This document shows, in pieces, positions 1 through 5,943 of a DNA stretch of 10,093 nt. The DNA comes from JAAYBT01 sp964404395 (GTDB lineage Bacteria; Bacillota; Clostridia; Acetivibrionales; DTU013): assembly GCA_964404395.1 (NCBI GenBank), contig CAYOKA010000078.1:1-10093 (forward strand). Direction: 5' to 3'. The position numbers and the translations under genes are program-made. Position 1 is the stretch's first letter. Each line of letters begins with the position of its first letter. The notes beneath the pieces were generated by a model. That model saw nothing but the letters and a program-made list of their open reading frames with translations. It was not told the origin of the DNA and did no database searches.

Positions 1-650
1 TTTTGCTTGTAAACCCGGAGGCTGTTGAGAAATTGGGAGCAGACCCCATTACAGGGTATAAGGATCTGTGGCAGGAGGAGCTAAAGAATAATGTAGTTAT
101 AATCGACTGGTCAGTTGAAATCATGGGGCTTGTTTTGAAGACCCTGGGCTATGAGTATAATGAGACTGATCCTGCAAAGGTAGAAGAGGCCAAGGAAAAG
201 CTGTTTGAGCTGAAAGACAATATTGTACGATTTGAGACTAATACTCCGGAGGATTCGCTGATAAACGGAGAGGCGGTCGCTGGGTTCATGTATTCAAATC
301 AGGCGGTTAAGGGTAAGGCGGCCGACGAGAGGCTTGAGCCTGTATTCCCCGTGGAGGGGATGCCAATCTATATAGACGGCTTCGTAATGTCTAGGGAAGC
401 CCCTAACAAGGATAATGCCTATAAGTTCCTTAACTTTATAATGGAGCCTGAGGTTAGTGCCAGAATTTCAGATATAACAAAGTTTGCAAGCACAAATAAA
501 GCGGCTGCGGAATTTTTGCCAGAGGACTTCAAAAACAATCCGATGCTGAACCTGCCCGATGAGGTAGTTGAAAACACGAGCTTTTATATAGATGTGGCAG
601 CAGTTATGGAAGAATATGAGCATATCTATTCGGAGTTTAAAATGCGATAG
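1..650 (+). CDS. potD: PotD-like spermidine/putrescine ABC transporter substrate-binding protein (C-terminal part)
   Basis: The reading frame is open from the left edge (first complete codon at 3) to a TAG stop at 648-650, so this is about the last 216 residues of a larger protein. The order of elements fits the C-terminal two thirds of PotD-type binding proteins: a GYKDLW segment, then VVIIDWSVE, then LGYEYN, a GEAVAGF stretch in the ligand cleft region, IYIDGFVM (where PotD has an aromatic residue and an Asp contacting polyamine), and NKDNAYKFLNFIMEPEV, the typical helix of these proteins. By family knowledge it captures spermidine or putrescine outside the membrane and delivers it to PotABC. 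The signal peptide, lipobox and transporter subunits would lie upstream, outside the window. The TTG at 3 is an internal codon and not a start. Polyamine specificity is inferred; another opine or amine ligand is possible. Confidence 0.9.
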   Translation, partial: LLVNPEAVEKLGADPITGYKDLWQEELKNNVVIIDWSVEIMGLVLKTLGYEYNETDPAKVEEAKEKLFELKDNIVRFETNTPEDSLINGEAVAGFMYSNQAVKGKAADERLEPVFPVEGMPIYIDGFVMSREAPNKDNAYKFLNFIMEPEVSARISDITKFASTNKAAAEFLPEDFKNNPMLNLPDEVVENTSFYIDVAAVMEEYEHIYSEFKMR

Positions 651-654
651 TCAA

Positions 655-682
655 ATTAAGGCTTTTACGATGTAACCTTAAT
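655..682 (+). other. Hairpin just after the potD-like gene
   Basis: ATTAAGG at 655-661 pairs with CCTTAAT at 676-682, and TTAC/GTAA (665-668 with 672-675) can extend the stem inward. It starts five bases after the stop codon of the potD-like gene, where a transcription terminator is expected. No run of T follows, so it is not a canonical Rho-independent terminator; it may be an mRNA 3'-end stabiliser or a weak terminator. Confidence 0.35.
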
Positions 683-737
683 ACAGATTAGCTGTGCTGC
701 GAAACTTAAAATATTCTACATTGCAAAATGCCCAAAC

Positions 738-768
738 AGGCAAGCTGATAGCCTTCATCAGCTTGTCT
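738..768 (+). other. 12-bp inverted repeat (hairpin) in the 651-962 gap
   Basis: CAAGCTGAT (741-749) and ATCAGCTTG (757-765) are perfect complements around a 7-base loop. The stem extends outward to 738 and 768 with one G-U pair. It lies in the gap between the potD-like gene and the phosphoribosyltransferase-like gene. No T tract follows, so it could be a bidirectional or remnant terminator or part of a structured RNA. Apart from this hairpin, the one at 655-682 and the repeat at 871-907, I recognise nothing in this roughly 310-base gap. Confidence 0.4.
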
Positions 769-870
769 ACCTTCCTTAAGGCTAAAGCGGTTATACCGAT
801 GTAAAAAACTAAAGAGTATCTTGAGTGTATAAGCCACGCACTTGATGCATAGAAATAATTGCACCTACAC

Positions 871-907
871 AATTATACCATGAATCCAGTGAATTCATGG
901 TATAATT
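871..907. promoter_or_regulatory. Perfect 15-bp inverted repeat covering an extended -10 promoter
   Basis: Bases 871-885 and 893-907 are perfect reverse complements separated by 7 bases. The right arm contains TATAAT at 901-906, preceded by TGG at 898-900, so it reads as an extended -10 element (TGnTATAAT). A -35 at normal spacing is poor. Transcription would start near 913, giving a leader of about 50 bases before the ATG at 963. A repeat lying on the -10 suits an operator for a repressor of the phosphoribosyltransferase-like gene. An AT-rich terminator of the upstream region is the alternative, but only a short T run follows. Confidence 0.5.
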
Positions 908-962
908 TTATTGTAGATAGTTGAAGTGAGTGTGTTCTGTATGGCGAAAAGGAGGAATAATA

Positions 963-1610
963 ATGAAAAATGAAGTTTTCACTATTTCACTAACTAAAAA
1001 CCCGCTGATTAACCTGAATGTAAATCCCGGACATTTCACCACCAGTCACTTTCATACTACTCATTATCTTGATTTGAACAATCTAAAAACCAATGCATCA
1101 ATAGCTAAGGATGTGGCAATCGAACTAGCCTTACCTTATTTAACGAGTACGCTTGTAGATACTATTGTGTGCATGGAGGAAACCGAAGTAATTGGAGCCT
1201 ATATGGCGCAAGAGCTTTTACAGGAAGGCATGGCAGTTATAAACAGCGGTAGAGAAATTCATATTGCTACACCAATTAGTAATGTTAATAGAAATTTAAT
1301 ATTTCAAAGTAATATGCAGAAATTGATTATTAATCGCAGTATTATTGTATTAGTTTCTTCAATATCAAGCGGAATGACGCTTAACAATGCACTGGAATGT
1401 CTTGGCTATTATGGAGGAAATGTAGTCGGGATATCCGCTCTATATAATGCTTATCCAGAAAAACAGGGTCAGGAAATCCATTCACTGTTTACCAGTGAGG
1501 ATCTCCCGGATTACCGGATTTACAGTCCAAATGAATGTCCCATGTGTAAAGAAGGTCATAAGCTGGACGCAATTATTGTTCATGACGGCTATATAGAAAT
1601 AAATAAGTAA
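963..1610 (+). CDS. Orotate phosphoribosyltransferase-like protein
   Basis: The ATG at 963 is preceded by an AAAAGGAGGA ribosome binding site at 947-956, which favours it over an in-frame GTG at 930. The protein is 215 residues, the usual size for this group. It has the alternating beta-strand and helix pattern of type I phosphoribosyltransferases: VDTIVCMEETEVIGAYMAQEL resembles the OPRT region before the flexible loop, and IIVLVSSISSGMTLNNALECLGYYGG occupies the place of the PRPP loop. In classical enzymes that loop carries two adjacent Asp (VDDvxTTG); here these are Ser-Ser. The C-terminal ECPMCKEGHKLDAIIVHDGY matches the CPxC tail seen in OPRT-like proteins and could bind a metal. From memory, clostridial relatives also lack the acidic pair, so this may be a group trait. 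Whether it makes a nucleotide or only binds one (as PurR-type regulators do) is open. No other pyrimidine gene is nearby. Confidence 0.75.
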   Translation: MKNEVFTISLTKNPLINLNVNPGHFTTSHFHTTHYLDLNNLKTNASIAKDVAIELALPYLTSTLVDTIVCMEETEVIGAYMAQELLQEGMAVINSGREIHIATPISNVNRNLIFQSNMQKLIINRSIIVLVSSISSGMTLNNALECLGYYGGNVVGISALYNAYPEKQGQEIHSLFTSEDLPDYRIYSPNECPMCKEGHKLDAIIVHDGYIEINK

Positions 1611-1799
1611 ATATCAATTAAATATGACGCAATCATCGAAAAAATAAAAGGAGCAGGATCAAATAGGCCTGAATTGAGCGAAGAATTTTCCAGACTGCGT
1701 GAGATTACAGGCAATTACACGGTTCCGGGGGACGTATGTGAAAGCTATGAGGCTGTTTACAAAATGCTGGCAGAAATTGATGCTGCATATAATGCTTAA
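1611..1799 (+). pseudogene. Possible gene remnant: 62-codon open tail in frame with the preceding gene
   Basis: Directly after the TAA at 1608-1610 the same frame stays open for 62 codons to a TAA at 1797-1799. The translation looks like real protein: an amphipathic stretch KYDAIIEKIKG, then PELSEEFSRLREITGNY, TVPGDV, and a helical end YEAVYKMLAEIDAAY. There is no credible start codon with a ribosome binding site. The only nearby ATG (1624, another frame) stops after seven codons. The phosphoribosyltransferase-like protein already ends with its usual CPxC tail, so this is more likely the 3' remnant of a deleted gene than a severed domain. I do not recognise the family. Chance coding appearance cannot be excluded. 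Confidence 0.35.
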
Positions 1800-1822
1800 G
1801 TAGTTATTATCATAATCTTAAG
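1795..1822. promoter_or_regulatory. Nested palindromes upstream of the metal ATPase gene (candidate operator)
   Basis: Two copies of CTTAAG (1795-1800 and 1817-1822) flank the 11-bp palindrome ATTAT-c-ATAAT (1806-1816). CATAAT at 1811-1816 could serve as a -10, though no good -35 is visible at 17-18 bp. Metal-efflux ATPase genes in Firmicutes are commonly controlled by CzrA/ArsR- or Fur/PerR-family repressors that bind AT-rich dyads, so an operator role is reasonable, but the half-sites do not match a consensus I can name. Confidence 0.3.
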
Positions 1823-1855
1823 GGAAGGCAAAATGCCATGAGGGAAGGTGGCTGT

Positions 1856-3709
1856 ATGCAGAGGTTTATATTAGGCAAAAAAAATCAGATAACACTGATC
1901 AGTGCTATTTTAATTGTCATTGGCTTTATCAGCGAGCTGGGCTTTAAAAACCATGTCATAGCTATTCTGGCCTTCGGTATCGCTTCGGTGTTAGGAGTTG
2001 CGCCTATTGCAATTCAGGCTTATCAGGCTCTAAGGGTTAAGGTCGTCAGCATCGATGTTTTGGTCACCATTGCGGTTATTGGAGCGTTTTTCATAAAGAA
2101 TCTTGAGGAATCAGCTATTGTCACATTCTTGTTCTTATTCGGCTCCTTTTTGGAGCAGCGCACATTGAACAAAACACGATCCGCAATCAAAGAGCTGACT
2201 GAAATGGCGCCTGAGAGTGCCCTGAAGCAAATGGAAAACGGGGAGCTTGAAGAGGTAGAGGTAGATGAGGTTGACGTTGGCGATATCTTGCTTGTGAAAA
2301 CCGGCGCAAAGGTTCCTGTTGACGGCACTGTATTAGCAGGCGAAGGCCATATTAATGAAGCAAGCATTACCGGTGAATCTGTCCCTGTAAGCAAAAAGAA
2401 GGGTGCGGGAGTATATGCAGGGACTATTTTGGAAAATGGTACGCTACAGATTGTTGCTGACCGGGTGGGAGAGGATACTACCTTCGGGAAAATAATCGAG
2501 CTGGTTGAAGAGGCTCAGGATTCAAAATCGGAGGCTGAGCGTTTTATTGATAGATTCTCAAAATACTACACTCCGGCTGTTTTAGTTCTATCTATCATCG
2601 TATGGTTAGCTTCGCGGGATATTGAGTTGGCAATTACAATATTGGTTCTGGGATGCCCGGGAGCATTAGTTATCGGTGTACCTGTTTCAAACGTTGCAGG
2701 AATTGGCAATGGAGCACGCCACGGCGTTCTTCTCAAAGGCAGTGAGGTTATTAGCGATTTCAGTAGGGTTGATACGGTAGTATTTGATAAAACAGGCACA
2801 TTAACAGTGGGGAGCCCTAAGGTAGCCGACAAAGAGATATATGTAGATAATGCTGATGAGGTGTTACCTTATCTTGCAAGTGTGGAAAAGGAATCGGATC
2901 ATCCCTTGGCTAAAGCTGTTATAGAGCATATCGGAGATACCAAGCTACACACGGTTGAAAAGACAGAAGTTGTGAAGGGCGGTGGAATCGTAGCTCAGGT
3001 AGATGGGAAAAGAGTCGCAGTTGGTAATGCTGCACTGATGGAACAGGAGAAGGTTGAGCTCAACGAAAAGGCTCGTGAGGACATTGCCAGATTTGAAGCA
3101 AACGGAAACTCACTGGTTCTCACTTCGGTAGATGGCGAGCTAAAGGCACTAATGGGTGTCCGTGACCAGGTTCGTCCTGGTGTAAAAGAAGACCTTCAAA
3201 AGCTGAAAAGGCTGAGAGTCAAGAATCTTGTAGTGCTATCCGGCGACAATCAGGGAACAGTTGACTTAGCAGCCAGGGAATTGGGATTGACCGAGGCTCA
3301 CGGTCATATGCTGCCGGAGGATAAGTCCACATATATAGAAGAGCTAAAGGCTAAGGGGCATATTGTCGCATTCGTTGGTGATGGAGTAAATGACAGCCCG
3401 TCACTTGCTCTAGCCCAGATAGGAATTGCAATGGGAGGCGGGACAGACGTGGCAATCGAAACTTCGGATGTGGTCTTGATGAATTCAGACTTTAGCCGCT
3501 TGCCTCATGCGTTGGGCTTATCGAAGGCAATAGCGAGAAACATGCTCCAAAACATCATTATCGCAGTAGGGGTTGTGTTAGTCCTACTGGCAAGCGTATT
3601 TTTTAGCGAATGGATGAACATGTCAATTGGCATGCTGGTACATGAAGCTAGCATATTGGTGGTAATTTTGAACGGAATGCGTTTGCTTCGCTACAGGCTG
3701 AGGCGGTAG
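1856..3709 (+). CDS. P1B-type heavy-metal-transporting ATPase with a CPG membrane motif
   Basis: This is a metal-exporting P-type ATPase of the inner membrane, 617 residues from the ATG at 1856. That start follows AAGGTGG at 1845-1851; an in-frame ATG at 1838 would add six residues. Order from the 1856 start: four N-terminal membrane segments (about 12-103), actuator domain with TGES at 172-175, the metal-site helix with Cys-Pro-Gly at 267-269, phosphorylation motif DKTGT at 311-315, the P1B-specific HP dipeptide in SDHPLA at 349-350, hinge motif GDGVNDSP at 508-515, then two final membrane helices with His-Glu-Ala-Ser at 596-599. All catalytic motifs are intact. Residue three of the usual CPC/CPH motif is Gly (codon GGA), so one conserved cytosolic-side ligand is missing. 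HEAS in the last helix recalls the HEGG-type motif of the P1B-4 (Co/Zn/Fe) group. No N-terminal metal-binding domain is present; a separate HMA protein follows 69 bases downstream. Substrate (Zn, Cd, Co, Fe or Cu) cannot be fixed from sequence. Confidence 0.95.
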   Translation: MQRFILGKKNQITLISAILIVIGFISELGFKNHVIAILAFGIASVLGVAPIAIQAYQALRVKVVSIDVLVTIAVIGAFFIKNLEESAIVTFLFLFGSFLEQRTLNKTRSAIKELTEMAPESALKQMENGELEEVEVDEVDVGDILLVKTGAKVPVDGTVLAGEGHINEASITGESVPVSKKKGAGVYAGTILENGTLQIVADRVGEDTTFGKIIELVEEAQDSKSEAERFIDRFSKYYTPAVLVLSIIVWLASRDIELAITILVLGCPGALVIGVPVSNVAGIGNGARHGVLLKGSEVISDFSRVDTVVFDKTGTLTVGSPKVADKEIYVDNADEVLPYLASVEKESDHPLAKAVIEHIGDTKLHTVEKTEVVKGGGIVAQVDGKRVAVGNAALMEQEKVELNEKAREDIARFEANGNSLVLTSVDGELKALMGVRDQVRPGVKEDLQKLKRLRVKNLVVLSGDNQGTVDLAARELGLTEAHGHMLPEDKSTYIEELKAKGHIVAFVGDGVNDSPSLALAQIGIAMGGGTDVAIETSDVVLMNSDFSRLPHALGLSKAIARNMLQNIIIAVGVVLVLLASVFFSEWMNMSIGMLVHEASILVVILNGMRLLRYRLRR

Positions 3710-3778
3710 CAAGTCATTGCAGACTGAAATGAGCAGGAAAGTGGATACGAATAAATTTAAGTAAAGGAGAGATGAAAG

Positions 3779-4006
3779 ATGAAAAGAGCAACGCTGCAAT
3801 TAGAAACATTAACTTGTCCATCATGCATGCAAAAGATTGAGAACGCAACAAAGGCTTTGAATGGTGTGGATAAGGAAAGTGTAAAGGTTATGTTTAACTC
3901 AAGTAAAGTGAAGTTGGACTTTGACGATGAAAAATTATCAATTGAGGACGTGGAAAAGGCCATCACAGCAATGGGATACGAGGTTTTAAAATCTCAAGTC
4001 AAGTAA
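3779..4006 (+). CDS. Stand-alone heavy-metal-associated (HMA) domain protein, CopZ-like
   Basis: A complete 75-residue single-domain protein whose ATG at 3779 is preceded by AAAGGAGA (3763-3770) at good spacing. It has the HMA metal-binding loop: Thr-Cys-Pro-Ser-Cys with Cys13 and Cys16, followed by the helix MQKIENATKAL. The rest fits the beta-alpha-beta-beta-alpha-beta ferredoxin-like fold (VKVMFNSSKVKLDF, then a second helix IEDVEKAITAMGY). Such proteins bind soft metals, classically Cu(I), through the two Cys and hand them to a P1B ATPase. It lies 69 bases after the ATPase gene on the same strand and probably belongs to its transcript. Since that ATPase lacks its own N-terminal HMA domain, this looks like a detached one acting in trans. 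The loop is TCPSC rather than the copper-chaperone form MxCxxC, so I do not assign copper. Confidence 0.9.
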   Translation: MKRATLQLETLTCPSCMQKIENATKALNGVDKESVKVMFNSSKVKLDFDDEKLSIEDVEKAITAMGYEVLKSQVK

Positions 4007-4106
4007 GAATAAATCTGAAACAAAAAATAGGACAAAAAGCAACCCACTAAATATAAAATATGCACCAGGGGTTTGTTCACCAATGCAGATAGTATGGTAG
4101 CACACC

Positions 4107-4139
4107 CCAAGGGGCGGTGCGTTTTACGCTTGCCCTTGG
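4107..4139 (+). other. GC-rich hairpin in the 4007-4326 intergenic region
   Basis: CCAAGGG at 4107-4113 pairs with CCCTTGG at 4133-4139, and GCG/CGC (4119-4121 with 4127-4129) forms an inner helix with a five-base loop. It is much more GC-rich than its surroundings. The following bases (CTTAAAATATC) contain no T run, so it is not a standard intrinsic terminator of the metal operon. It may be an RNA element or a remnant of an inserted sequence. Confidence 0.4.
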
Positions 4140-4178
4140 CTTAAAATATCTGTACAATTATTGGAGGTGCTAAATATA

Positions 4179-4208
4179 TTGTTTCTTTTCTTCTTTTTCC
4201 TAGAGTAA
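4179..4208 (+). CDS. Putative nine-codon Phe-rich leader peptide (or remnant start of a lost gene)
   Basis: A strong ribosome binding site, GGAGGTG at 4163-4169, stands nine bases before a TTG at 4179. That frame reads M-F-L-F-F-F-F-L-E and stops at TAA 4206-4208. It lies over a 20-base pyrimidine run (4182-4201), which by itself forces Phe and Leu codons, so the peptide may be coincidental. Such a good ribosome binding site with no long frame after it suggests either a leader peptide or the start of a gene since deleted. The next real gene starts at 4327 and has its own promoter in between. Confidence 0.22.
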   Translation: MFLFFFFLE

Positions 4209-4236
4209 GTTGACACTATTGCGGAATTGGGCTTTG

Positions 4237-4266
4237 TTGACAATATGATTGTTAAAATGCTATCAT
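4237..4266 (+). promoter_or_regulatory. Promoter of the response regulator-kinase-binding protein operon, with palindrome
   Basis: TTGACA at 4237-4242 is a perfect -35. TATCAT at 4261-4266 is a 5/6 -10 match at 18-bp spacing, placing the start of transcription near 4273, about 54 bases before the ATG at 4327. The palindrome ACAAT-atg-ATTGT (4240-4252), extended by TT/AA with one mismatch to 4237-4255, overlaps the -35 and spacer and is a good candidate operator. A second TTGACA at 4210-4215 has no matching -10. Confidence 0.6.
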
Positions 4267-4326
4267 ATTTGTGTTTGGGGAATTCATTCTATCGCAGTTC
4301 AATGTTCGTGGAAAGGAAGATACAGC

Positions 4327-5943
4327 ATGTTAAAGGTCTTTCTTGTCGAAGATGAAATCGTGGTACGCGAAGGCATACGTAAAAGCATAGATTGGGAGCA
4401 GTATGGCTTCATTTACACCGGCGATGCTTCAGATGGAGAACTTGCGCTACCCATGATTCGTCAGATACAACCTGATCTTCTTATTACAGATATAAAAATG
4501 CCCTTTATGGATGGGCTGGCCTTGATTGAGCTGGTTCGCAAAGAACTGCCAAGTACAAGAATCGTAATCGTCAGCGGATACGATGATTTTTCCTATGCCC
4601 AGCAGGCTATACGTATGGGTGTTGAGCAATATTTACTTAAGCCGATTATAAAAGAAAAAATGGTGGAAATTTTGGTTGAGATGCGGGAAAAAATTGATGA
4701 TGATCAGCGCCAGAAGGACTACATAGAAAGCTTCAGAAGGGAAGCCCAGGAATACGAAAATTTCTCTCGCAGTAACTTTTTTGAGCAAATCGTCACCGGG
4801 GGACTTAGTGTATCGGAAATCTCTGAGACAGCAAAGGCAATGGGTATCGATGTGAATGCGCCCTTCTACAATATTGTGCTTTTTTCCTTAAGCAGTGCGG
4901 AATATGATGCGAGTATGCCGGAGGGCTATACGGAAACTCTCGCCGCAGTGCAGGATAAGGTTACGCAGTTTATCATGAGTCATCCCGAATTGATTTTATT
5001 TCGCTGGAATATTACTACCTACGCCGTTTTGATAAAGGGAATGAAGGAAGATATTATGCAGCTTACCGGTGATTGCATTAAGAACATTCAAAACCGATGT
5101 GCTATAGCAGGGCGTGACGTGGGCTGGCATATAGCATGTAGCACGCCGGTATCACGTCTGAGTGCTATTCCAATCTGTTTTGCGAAAGCAAGCCGTATAT
5201 TATCCTACCGTTATCTATGTCCACAGGAGCACTTGCTGTCAGAGGCTACCATCCAGGAATTCCGGAAAAAGAACATTTTAGAAACTGACATAGGTAAGAA
5301 CGACATAGATCAGGAACGTATCCGTAAATTTTTAAGCAGCGGTACTAAAAAGGAGATTAAGAACTTTATCGAGCAGGTGCTTCAAAATGACGGGAGGGAA
5401 GCGGTTCCACAGACTTTGTATTGTAGGTATATGACCATGACTATATACTTTGCGGCAGTAAAGTATCTGGATTCCATTGGTTGCCGGGCAGACAGTTTCT
5501 GGTCAATGGAGCTTCAGCCCAGTGATACTGTGTCAACGCCGGAAGAGGTGAGCCGGTACGCATATCAGGTCATGGGGCAGGCGATTGAGCTGCGGGACCT
5601 GGAAAGCACAAAGCAACAGCGTGATATATTGAAGCAAGCAATCGATTATATAAACGAGGAATATTCCGATGTGTCAATTTCTCTTGACAAAGTAGCAAAA
5701 AGTGTGAATATAAGTCCAAACTATCTCTCGGCAGTTTTTAGCCAGGAAGTCGGACAAACCCTAATAGAATACATTACGTCCAAAAGAATCGACGGAGCCA
5801 AGCGCATGCTCCGCCAAGAGGACAAGCGGCTTAGCGAAATAGCTTATGCTGTTGGATACAAGGACCCACATTATTTCAGCTTTGTGTTTAAGAAAGTAAC
5901 TGGCTGTACACCCAGTGAATATCGAAAAGGATGCAGGCCGTGA
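4327..5943 (+). CDS. YesN-type response regulator (REC plus AraC-family DNA-binding domain)
   Basis: This is the cytoplasmic output protein of the adjacent two-component system, 538 residues. The ATG at 4327 follows a GGAAAGGAAG ribosome binding site (4310-4319); an upstream in-frame TTG at 4249 would lie inside the promoter and is rejected. Residues 1-120 form a receiver domain with the acidic pair Glu8-Asp9, phospho-acceptor Asp55 in LLITDIKMP, switch Ser83 and Lys105 in YLLKP. A poorly conserved middle of about 300 residues is usual for YesN proteins. Residues 435-536 are a double helix-turn-helix AraC domain: ISLDKVAKSVNISPNYLSAVF and LSEIAYAVGYKDPHYFSFVFKK, ending with the typical GCTPSEYRK. 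It should activate sugar-use or transport promoters when phosphorylated; its targets are not evident here, apart from possible autoregulation at 4237-4266. The stop codon overlaps the start of the kinase gene. Confidence 0.95.
   Translation: MLKVFLVEDEIVVREGIRKSIDWEQYGFIYTGDASDGELALPMIRQIQPDLLITDIKMPFMDGLALIELVRKELPSTRIVIVSGYDDFSYAQQAIRMGVEQYLLKPIIKEKMVEILVEMREKIDDDQRQKDYIESFRREAQEYENFSRSNFFEQIVTGGLSVSEISETAKAMGIDVNAPFYNIVLFSLSSAEYDASMPEGYTETLAAVQDKVTQFIMSHPELILFRWNITTYAVLIKGMKEDIMQLTGDCIKNIQNRCAIAGRDVGWHIACSTPVSRLSAIPICFAKASRILSYRYLCPQEHLLSEATIQEFRKKNILETDIGKNDIDQERIRKFLSSGTKKEIKNFIEQVLQNDGREAVPQTLYCRYMTMTIYFAAVKYLDSIGCRADSFWSMELQPSDTVSTPEEVSRYAYQVMGQAIELRDLESTKQQRDILKQAIDYINEEYSDVSISLDKVAKSVNISPNYLSAVFSQEVGQTLIEYITSKRIDGAKRMLRQEDKRLSEIAYAVGYKDPHYFSFVFKKVTGCTPSEYRKGCRP

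Noticed and set aside
678..872. 64-codon frame on the minus strand in the 651-962 gap
   Set aside because: No ribosome binding site, low-complexity start, no recognisable family, and it runs through two inverted repeats; its length is within chance for this composition.
930..962. Upstream GTG start for the phosphoribosyltransferase-like gene
   Set aside because: The extra 11 codons run over the AAAAGGAGGA ribosome binding site that serves the ATG at 963.
2023..2832. Two minus-strand frames (2023-2394 and 2566-2832) opposite the ATPase gene
   Set aside because: They are antisense shadows of a gene with all P-type ATPase motifs in order, and their translations are Ser/Thr/Pro-rich without domain features.
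4249..4326. Upstream TTG start extending the response regulator by 26 residues
   Set aside because: The extension overlaps the TTGACA-18-TATCAT promoter, and the receiver domain starts naturally with MLKVFLVEDE at 4327.
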